This document shows positions 1 to 5,322 of a stretch of 5,322 nucleotides of DNA, one piece after another. This DNA is from a bacterium UBP1_UBA4783 (lineage in GTDB: Bacteria > Krumholzibacteriota > Krumholzibacteriia > Krumholzibacteriales > Krumholzibacteriaceae). The stretch spans positions 10,283 to 15,604 of the forward strand of contig DHHB01000050.1 in NCBI GenBank assembly GCA_002403075.1, given 5' to 3'. Below the pieces are notes generated by a model. That model searched no databases and was not told the DNA's origin. It saw nothing but the letters and a program-made list of their open reading frames with translations. The position numbers and the translations under genes are program-made. Numbering within the stretch: the stretch's first letter is position 1; each line of letters opens with the position of its first letter.

Positions 1-606
1 GCGAGCCCCGACGGCACCGGCGCCGTCGTCGACGCGCTCGCCGCGGCGAACCCCCGCGTCCACGTGCTCCACCGGCCGGGGAAGCTCGGTCTCGGCTCGG
101 CGTACATCACCGGCTTCAAGTGGGCGCTCGCGAACACCGACGCCCGGTACGTCTTCGAGATGGACGCCGATTTTTCCCACGATCCGAACGCGATCCCCCA
201 GTTTATCGCGTCCGCCGCGGACGCCGATCTCGTCATCGGCTCCCGGTACATCAAGGGGATCACGGTCGTGAACTGGCCGCTCGGGCGGCTCATTCTGAGC
301 TACGGCGCGAACGTGTACACGCGCCTCGTCACGGGGCTCCCGCTCAGGGACGCGACGGGCGGATTCAAGTGTTTCCGGCGCGAGGTGCTCGAGCGCCTGC
401 CGCTCGACGTCATCCGGAGCGACGGGTACTCGTTTCAGATCGAGGTGAACTACCTCGCCTGGAAACAGGGGTTCCGCATCACGGAGATCCCCATCCTGTT
501 CGTCGACCGCCGGGTGGGCATCTCGAAGATGTCGAAAAAGATCGTCTGGGAAGCGGCATTCATGGTCTGGAGAATCCGCTTCATGAACCCGCGACGCTGG
601 AAGTAG
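1..606 (+). CDS. Polyprenyl-phosphate mannose synthase (DPM1-like GT2), 5'-truncated
   Basis: The 201 visible residues are read in frame from base 1 to a TAG stop, and the reading frame is open at the left edge. The fragment begins at A-SPDGTG, the end of the DDxSPDGTG nucleotide-sugar binding motif of dolichyl/polyprenyl-phosphate mannosyltransferases, so roughly 40 N-terminal residues are missing. Other family motifs in order (fragment numbering) are GLGSAYITGF at 30-39, the metal-binding MDADFSHDP at 54-62, VIGSRYIKG near 78-86, DATGGFKCFRR at 117-127, DGYSFQIE at 141-148 and GISKMSKKIVWEA at 173-185. These enzymes transfer a sugar, classically mannose from GDP-mannose, onto polyprenyl phosphate at the cytoplasmic membrane face. 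The protein ends after RRWK with no C-terminal membrane helices, so it is the soluble or peripheral bacterial form. The exact sugar is inferred from the family and could be glucose or another hexose. A GTG at 64 is internal and not the true start. Confidence 0.9.
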   Translation, partial: ASPDGTGAVVDALAAANPRVHVLHRPGKLGLGSAYITGFKWALANTDARYVFEMDADFSHDPNAIPQFIASAADADLVIGSRYIKGITVVNWPLGRLILSYGANVYTRLVTGLPLRDATGGFKCFRREVLERLPLDVIRSDGYSFQIEVNYLAWKQGFRITEIPILFVDRRVGISKMSKKIVWEAAFMVWRIRFMNPRRWK

Positions 607-617
607 CATTCGTCCGC

Positions 618-622
618 GGGAG
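618..622 (+). promoter_or_regulatory. Shine-Dalgarno site for the GT2-PGT fusion gene
   Basis: GGGAG lies five bases before the ATG at 628, inside the 21-nt gap after the upstream TAG. It supports that ATG as the start. The first residues from it (MDLSVVIVTYN) also match the usual beginning of a GT2 fold. Confidence 0.55.
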
Positions 623-627
623 CGTGC

Positions 628-2703
628 ATGGATCTATCCGTCGTCATCGTCACCTACAACAGCCGCGTCCCCGTCGAGCGCTGCCTCGCCTCGCTCGAAC
701 GGCATCCCGCGCGGGGGGCCGTCGAGACGATCGTCGTCGACAACGCCTCGGCCGACGGCACCGCGGAAACGGTGCGTGAGCGCTTTCCCGGCGTGCGGGT
801 CGTGGCGAACGCCGAGAACCGCGGCTACTCGTGCGGCGTGAATCAGGGGATCCGTCTCTCGACGGGGCGCCTGATCCTCATCCTCAATCCCGACATCGTC
901 GTCGGCGAGGGATCGATCGACCGGCTCTCGTCGTTCATGGACGAGCATCCCGACGCGGGGATCGCCGGATCCAAGCTCGTGTATCCGGACGGCTCGCTCC
1001 AGTATTCCGCGCGCTCGTTCTACACGGTGAGCGCGCTCCTCTACCGGCGAACCGTTCTCGGCAAGCTCTTTCCCCGGGCGAAGCCGCTCCGAGACCATCT
1101 CCTCATGGACGATCCGCACGACGCCTCCCGCGAGGTCGACTGGATCATCGGCGCCTGCATGCTCGTCCGGCGCGAGGCGCTCGAGCGGGTGGGGGAGATG
1201 GACGAGCGATTCTTTCTCTATTTCGAGGATCTCGACTGGTGCTACCGGATGAAGCAGCACGGTTGGAAGGTCTTCTACGTTCCCGATTCGGTCATGGTTC
1301 ACACGTACGAGCGATCGAGCGCCCGGTCGGTCTTCCGCAAGCCGTTCCTCATCCATCTCCTGAGCCTCCTGCGGTACTACGAGAAATGGAACCGCGTCTT
1401 CTATTTCTTCCGCCGCAACCGCGTCGCCCTCAAGACCGCCGCGCTCGCAGCGGGGGATCTCGCCGCGTTCAACGCCGCTTTCTTCGCGGCGTTCTACGCC
1501 CGCCTGCTTCTGCAGCCGCTCTTCGTGCGCGAGCTCTATCCCGTGAGCTGGTACGGCTTTTATATCGTCTTCTACAACCTCGTCTTTCTGCTCACGTTCC
1601 TCGCCTTCGGGCTCTACCGCGTCCGCCGCGAAACGCCCCCGGAGGAAGAGGTCGTCCGGGTGGCGCGGGCCGTGTTCCTCGGGCTCGTGATCCTCATGGC
1701 GGCCACCTACATGAGCCGCGTCCGCATCTATTCGCGGGCGGTCGTCATCGTTCAGGGCGCGCTCGCGATCGTTCTCGCCTCGCTCGCCCGGCGGGCCGTC
1801 CGGGCCGTGCACCGCGTGCTCGTGAGGGCTCGGTTCGATCTCAAACGGGTTCTCGTGCTCGGCACGCGCGAGGAAGCGGCGGGCTTGTCGGAGCGGTTCG
1901 CCGGCGCCCCCGAGCTCGGCATCGAGGTCGTCGGATTCCTCGACGGCTCCGGGGAGGGGCTCGGGCGCCCCGCCGACCTTCCGGACGTCGTCGAACGCTT
2001 TACGATCCAGGAGGTCTTCGTCTGCGAATCCCTTCAGGGGGACCGGGCGCTCGTTCCCTTTCTCTCGCAGGCGCGGCGCCGGCAGATACAGATAACGGTG
2101 GTCTCCCCGCTCGCGAGGTTTCTCGGCGGGGGCGCGCGCGTCGAGGAGCTCGCCGGGGCGTACGTGTTTTCCATGGAACGACGATCGTTCCTCTGGTTCG
2201 AGCGCGCCCTCAAGCGCGCGCTCGACTGCGCGACCGGTCTCGCGGTGCTGCCGTTCGCCGCAATAGCCTCCGCCGCGTACCGTATCTATGGTACACTGGG
2301 GCGTCGCGTCCGCTTCTTCGCGGAGACGCGGCGCGGCAGGGGAGGCGCGCCGATCACGTGGCCGCGCGCCGTCCGGTCCTCCGGGCGCGAAGCGGGGGAT
2401 CTCGTCAAGCCTCGGCTGTGGCTTCTTCTCGCGGCGGGGCGGTTGAGCCTCGTCGGCCCGCCCGCGCTCGCCGGTCCCCGTCCCGACGGACCGGCCGCGG
2501 CGCTCGAAGGGGCGCGTCCCGGCATCACGGGACGATGGCGCGTCGCGCGGAGCGGCTCGGCGGGCGAAGCGCTCGAGGAGGAGGCGCTCGCGCTCGGCGC
2601 GTGGTCTCCGGAGCGCGATCTCATGATCCTGCTCGCGTCGATCGGCTGCATATGGTCGGGAACCTATCCGGCGTGGTTTCATCGCAAGGGGGATGTATCG
2701 TGA
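628..2703 (+). CDS. GT2 glycosyltransferase fused to a membrane PGT-like module with a degenerate catalytic core
   Basis: 691 residues. Residues 1 to about 250 form a rhamnosyltransferase-like GT2 domain (WbbL type): SVVIVTYN at 4-11, VVDNASADGT at 36-45, NPD at 87-89 as the DXD counterpart, WIIGACMLVRREAL at 172-185, FFLYFEDLDW at 195-204. Four hydrophobic segments follow at about 270-295, 309-330, 346-362 and 368-387. Residues 402-495 resemble the CoA_binding_3 domain of large polyprenyl phosphoglycosyl transferases (VLVLG...GIEVVGFLDG). Residues 521-680 match the PGT domain frame: KRALD at 529-533 followed by a membrane helix, SLVGP at 607-611, RPGITG at 630-635, RDLMILL at 663-669. The catalytic Asp-Glu of the usual LDELPQLW motif is replaced by Leu592-Val593, and the KFRSM motif is absent. 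The GT2 part looks active, probably adding a sugar to a lipid-linked acceptor. The C-terminal part is probably not a working PGT. The stop overlaps the next start (GTGA). Confidence 0.85.
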   Translation: MDLSVVIVTYNSRVPVERCLASLERHPARGAVETIVVDNASADGTAETVRERFPGVRVVANAENRGYSCGVNQGIRLSTGRLILILNPDIVVGEGSIDRLSSFMDEHPDAGIAGSKLVYPDGSLQYSARSFYTVSALLYRRTVLGKLFPRAKPLRDHLLMDDPHDASREVDWIIGACMLVRREALERVGEMDERFFLYFEDLDWCYRMKQHGWKVFYVPDSVMVHTYERSSARSVFRKPFLIHLLSLLRYYEKWNRVFYFFRRNRVALKTAALAAGDLAAFNAAFFAAFYARLLLQPLFVRELYPVSWYGFYIVFYNLVFLLTFLAFGLYRVRRETPPEEEVVRVARAVFLGLVILMAATYMSRVRIYSRAVVIVQGALAIVLASLARRAVRAVHRVLVRARFDLKRVLVLGTREEAAGLSERFAGAPELGIEVVGFLDGSGEGLGRPADLPDVVERFTIQEVFVCESLQGDRALVPFLSQARRRQIQITVVSPLARFLGGGARVEELAGAYVFSMERRSFLWFERALKRALDCATGLAVLPFAAIASAAYRIYGTLGRRVRFFAETRRGRGGAPITWPRAVRSSGREAGDLVKPRLWLLLAAGRLSLVGPPALAGPRPDGPAAALEGARPGITGRWRVARSGSAGEALEEEALALGAWSPERDLMILLASIGCIWSGTYPAWFHRKGDVS
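2686..2693 (+). promoter_or_regulatory. Strong Shine-Dalgarno site selecting a GTG start
   Basis: AAGGGGGA ends six bases before the GTG at 2700. It lies inside the 3' end of the upstream gene and supports GTG as the start of the propeller protein. The nearby ATG at 2693 is out of frame and overlaps this site. The GTG is followed by a clean signal peptide, which agrees with the choice. Confidence 0.7.
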
Positions 2704-5018
2704 AACGATCACTCTTCGCCGCCGCGGCCGTTCTGCTCGCGATTCCGGCGTCGGCGTCCGGCGCGAGCGGCGACTGGAACGTCTGGTGCAACGCGAGCGC
2801 CGTGAACCGCGTGTATGCCGCCGGCGATTCGCTCTGGTGCGCGACGAGGGGCGGCATCATGGTCATGAACCTCGCCGATTCCTCCTTCACGAGCCACCTC
2901 GACGATCTCGGATTCCGCTCGACCGACGTCACGGGGATCGCGATCGATCGCCGCGGGAGCGTGTGGGCCTCGTTCATGACGACGGGGGTGGCGCGGATCG
3001 ACCGCTTCGCCCCGGACGCGATCGTGAAGCTCTACGGATCCGCGATCGAGGGGCTGCTGAGCGACAGCGTCACGTGCGTCGCCGCGGCGGGCGACGAGGT
3101 CTACTACGGCTCGAGCGCCGGCGTGGCCAAGTTTTTCGACAACGTGCACTCCTACGAGACGGTTCTCACCGACAGCCTCGAGGGGGTGCGGGTGAACGAT
3201 CTTCTCGTCCGCGGCGACACGCTCTACGTCGCCTGCGACCGCGGCGTCGCGCGGTTCAACCGCGCGACCTTCGCCTACGTCCTGTATCCGGTCGGCAAGG
3301 CGGTCTCGCTGTGCGTCCACGAGGGGGCGGTTCACGCCGCGACGGCGGGCGGCGTGCGGCGCTTCGACGGAACGTCGTGGACGTCGCTCGGTCTTCCGGG
3401 AGGATTCGTACCGCTCGCCGCGGCCGCGGGCTCGGGGGCTCTCTACGCCGTCACCGAGGGCCGCGCCTTCGTCCGCGCGGGATCGTCGTGGACGGAGATC
3501 ACGGCGAACATGAAGACGATGTTGAGCCAGAGATACAAGATATTCTCGAACTACAACGTGCCCCGGACGATCGCGGTCGACGCCCGCGGCACCCTCTGGC
3601 TCGGCGGCTTCGAGCCGCAGCTCGACCGCGGCGCGTACGTGTCCTTCTACAACGGCGCTTCATGGATCAACAAGGCCCCCGTGGAGCTCACGCAGAACGG
3701 CGTCATCGCCCTCTCTCTCGCGCCGAACGGGGAGATCTGGACGAGCACGAAGCATTTCGGCGTCGGGCTGCTTCGCGGCGACGGCTCCTGGGCGCAGTAC
3801 ACGAAGCTGCGGACGACGGGGGATCCCGCGGGCTTCTCGTACTTCTCCTTCATGTACGCCTTTCTCCTCGATTCGCAGGGATCCCTCTGGTGCAACGTGC
3901 AGGGGAACGATCTCGACCGCGTCGTCGTGAACGATCCCGCGACCCCCGCGGACGACGTCTGGTCGCATTACGCCCTCAACGCGGGAACGATCACGTCGAA
4001 CCGCTACGTGAGGATCAAGGAGGATCCCGCCGGCAACCGGTGGTTCCTCTCAGACGACGTCGTCGCCGGCATGTCGGGCGTCGACATCCTCAGCGCGGAC
4101 GGAACGAGCTGGCTCGCCGTCGATCCCTCGATCGAACCCCGCATGGCGGGGGGGAGCGTGTTCGACGTCGCCTTCGGGCCGAACGGCACGGTGTACCTCG
4201 CGCTCCGGAACTACGGTCTCCAGATGTGGGTGACGGGGGGATACGACTGGACGAGCATGAGCTCCCTCGCCGGCGACGCGTGGGCGACGCTCATCGATCC
4301 CGACGATCTCGCGAGCAAGACGGTCTACTGCTGCGAGCGCGGGGCCGACGGCACGGCGTGGCTCGGCACGGCGAGCGGGCTCGTGCGCTACCGCGCGGGG
4401 GTCGTCGACAGCTTCACGATCAAGACCGAGCCGGGCCGGCGCGGTCTCGTCGGCGCGCAGGTCTACGATCTCGAATTCGACAAGCGGGGCAGCCTCTGGG
4501 TCGCGACCGATCAGGGGCTCAACCGGATCGATCCCGACGGCGTCATCGCGGCCTACACGACCTACGACGCGTGGCAGGGAAACCTCTACCCGAGCTCCGT
4601 CATCTCGCCGCTCCCGTCCCCGGTCTGTCAGGCCCTCGCGTACGACGCGGCGGCCGATCTCCTCTGGATCGGCACGGCCGGCGGGCTCGCGCGGCTCGAC
4701 GTGTCGCCGCCCGAGCAGGTGGTCGTTCCGCTCTCGCGCATGATCCTCTATCCGAATCCGGTGCACCTCTCGCGGGGCGACGCCGCGCTGCGCGTCGGCC
4801 GGATCTCCTCTCCGGTCTCGATCCGCGTGTTCACCCTCGAGGGGGAGCTCGTGCACGAGATCGACGGCGTGGCCGAGGGCGGCGTGGCGTGGGATCTTCT
4901 CACCCTGAACGGGTTCAAGGCGACCTCGGGCGTCTACGTCGTCCGCGTGAGCTCGCGGAGCCCCGACGGCAGGCGCGAGACGTCCGTCGAGACGAGAAAG
5001 ATAGCAGTGATCCGATGA
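2700..5018 (+). CDS. Secreted two-propeller (Reg_prop-like) protein with C-terminal FlgD/T9SS-like domain
   Basis: 772 residues from a GTG start. Residues 1 to about 20 form a signal peptide (KR, then a hydrophobic Ala/Leu core, then ASA-type cleavage sites), so the protein is exported. Residues 25-668 hold about 14 repeats whose clearest form is LW-x-GT-x-x-GL-x-R-x-D: for example around 45, 88, 135, 175, 210, 249, 299, 346, 396, 447, 498, 553, 599 and 655. Spacing is 35-56 residues, as in two seven-bladed propellers. The last three (AWLGTASGLVRY, LWVATDQGLNRID, LWIGTAGGLARLD) are the closest to the two-component regulator propeller family. From 681 a small beta domain follows: MILYPNP, VSIRVFTLEGE, WDLLTLNG, SGVYVVRV and a final RKIAVIR. 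This resembles FlgD-Ig or type-IX sorting domains. No kinase, transmembrane anchor or enzyme motif follows. It is coupled to both neighbours by 4-nt overlaps, so a role tied to the cell-surface glycan is plausible but unproven. Confidence 0.85.
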   Translation: MKRSLFAAAAVLLAIPASASGASGDWNVWCNASAVNRVYAAGDSLWCATRGGIMVMNLADSSFTSHLDDLGFRSTDVTGIAIDRRGSVWASFMTTGVARIDRFAPDAIVKLYGSAIEGLLSDSVTCVAAAGDEVYYGSSAGVAKFFDNVHSYETVLTDSLEGVRVNDLLVRGDTLYVACDRGVARFNRATFAYVLYPVGKAVSLCVHEGAVHAATAGGVRRFDGTSWTSLGLPGGFVPLAAAAGSGALYAVTEGRAFVRAGSSWTEITANMKTMLSQRYKIFSNYNVPRTIAVDARGTLWLGGFEPQLDRGAYVSFYNGASWINKAPVELTQNGVIALSLAPNGEIWTSTKHFGVGLLRGDGSWAQYTKLRTTGDPAGFSYFSFMYAFLLDSQGSLWCNVQGNDLDRVVVNDPATPADDVWSHYALNAGTITSNRYVRIKEDPAGNRWFLSDDVVAGMSGVDILSADGTSWLAVDPSIEPRMAGGSVFDVAFGPNGTVYLALRNYGLQMWVTGGYDWTSMSSLAGDAWATLIDPDDLASKTVYCCERGADGTAWLGTASGLVRYRAGVVDSFTIKTEPGRRGLVGAQVYDLEFDKRGSLWVATDQGLNRIDPDGVIAAYTTYDAWQGNLYPSSVISPLPSPVCQALAYDAAADLLWIGTAGGLARLDVSPPEQVVVPLSRMILYPNPVHLSRGDAALRVGRISSPVSIRVFTLEGELVHEIDGVAEGGVAWDLLTLNGFKATSGVYVVRVSSRSPDGRRETSVETRKIAVIR

Positions 5019-5322
5019 ACGAGTGCGCCGAAAAACGGATCGTCGTCGTCGGCGCCGGCGAGGCCGGCCGGATGGTCGCCGCGGAGATCGCGGCCCATTC
5101 CGAGCTCGCCTCGCGCGTCGTCGGATTCCTCGACGACGCGCCGAACCTCGCGGGCTCGACGGTCGACGGCATCCCCGTCCTCGGCGGCACCGGGGACCTC
5201 GAGGCCGTCGTCCTTCGCGAGAACGCCGCGGAGGTCGTCATCGCCATTCCGACCGCCCCCGGGGCGTTCGTCCGCGGCATGATCAAGCTCTGCCGGCGCG
5301 CCGGAGTTCCGTTCAAGATCGT
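5015..5322 (+). CDS. FlaA1/CapD-like nucleotide-sugar dehydratase, N-terminal part (3'-truncated)
   Basis: The frame is open to the right edge, giving 102 residues. The ATG overlaps the previous stop as ATGA, which points to translational coupling; I see no strong Shine-Dalgarno site (GAGAAAG at 4994 is rather far). The N-terminus shows a nucleotide-binding strand and loop, RIVVVGAGEAGRMVAAEI at 8-25. It is followed by VVGFLDD, a GIPVLGG turn and VVIAIPTAPGAFVRGMIKLC, ending in GVPFKIV. This is the CoA_binding_3 pattern that precedes the catalytic short-chain dehydrogenase domain in FlaA1/CapD/PglF-type UDP-sugar 4,6-dehydratases. Typical long members have four membrane helices before this region; here translation begins directly at the Rossmann domain, so the protein would be soluble or peripheral. 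The catalytic domain is outside the window, so the reaction is inferred. A NeuD/PglD-type acyltransferase N-terminus is a weaker alternative, because the IAIPTAPG...LCRRAG stretch fits FlaA1 better. Confidence 0.75.
   Translation, partial: MNECAEKRIVVVGAGEAGRMVAAEIAAHSELASRVVGFLDDAPNLAGSTVDGIPVLGGTGDLEAVVLRENAAEVVIAIPTAPGAFVRGMIKLCRRAGVPFKI

Noticed and set aside
2269..2297. AT-richer pocket with an extended -10-like TGGTACACT and a GTACC/GGTAC inverted repeat.
   Set aside because: The hexamer 17 bases upstream is TCCGCC, which is no -35, and the repeat stem is only five pairs. It lies inside a continuous coding frame and nothing starts close downstream.
831..2699. Long upstream extension in the same frame as the propeller protein.
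   Set aside because: It overlaps the well-supported GT2-PGT gene and is Arg/Pro/Gly-rich without motifs. The GTG at 2700 has a strong Shine-Dalgarno site and begins a signal peptide.
634..2712. Long open frame on the - strand antisense to the GT2 fusion gene.
   Set aside because: It mirrors the + strand gene with low-complexity Arg/Glu/Asp-rich sequence and no recognisable domain; this is typical of antisense frames in GC-rich coding DNA.
2940..2951. Perfect 12-bp palindrome GCGATCGATCGC.
   Set aside because: It encodes part of IAIDRR using the favoured codons of this GC-rich gene. I did not see the same palindrome repeated in the window, so it is likely incidental.
4050..4856. 268-residue open frame on the - strand inside the propeller gene.
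   Set aside because: It is Arg/Asp/Glu/Val/Pro-rich, shows no fold-like pattern, and lies entirely opposite the propeller repeats of the + strand gene.

Overview
This is a GC-rich window with gene ends almost touching. All four genes lie on the + strand and form one apparent operon: a 21-nt gap, then a GTGA overlap, then an ATGA overlap. Codon third positions are mostly G or C. The secreted protein carries a C-terminal YPNP...GVYVVRV...KIAVIR module of the FlgD-Ig / type-IX-sorting-like kind. That module, together with the GC-rich coding, suggests a high-GC uncultured lineage near the FCB group (for example Eisenbacteria, Krumholzibacteriota or Latescibacterota-like). The lineage is inference only, because no rRNA or other marker gene is present.

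Layout. 1-606: the 3' part of a polyprenyl-phosphate mannose synthase (DPM1-like GT2), whose N-terminus lies outside the window. 628-2703: an unusual fusion of a rhamnosyltransferase-like GT2 domain, four membrane helices, a CoA_binding_3-type Rossmann-like domain and a C-terminal sugar-phosphate transferase (phosphoglycosyl transferase, PGT) domain. The PGT domain keeps its frame motifs but has lost its catalytic acidic pair. 2700-5018: a secreted protein of about 14 beta-propeller blades (two seven-bladed propellers by my count) with a C-terminal FlgD/T9SS-like domain. 5015 to the end: the N-terminal third or so of a FlaA1/CapD-type nucleotide-sugar dehydratase that starts directly at its Rossmann domain, with no membrane segments in front.

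Working together. Three of the four genes belong to polysaccharide or glycolipid assembly at the inner face of the cytoplasmic membrane: a polyprenyl-phosphate sugar donor, a membrane-anchored glycosyltransferase, and a nucleotide-sugar modifying enzyme. The exported propeller protein is tied to them by overlapping start and stop codons on both sides. It may bind, sense or present the glycan product outside the membrane, but its function cannot be read from sequence.

I saw no tRNA, rRNA, CRISPR array, insertion sequence, terminator or convincing promoter. There is no gene-free stretch longer than about 20 bases.
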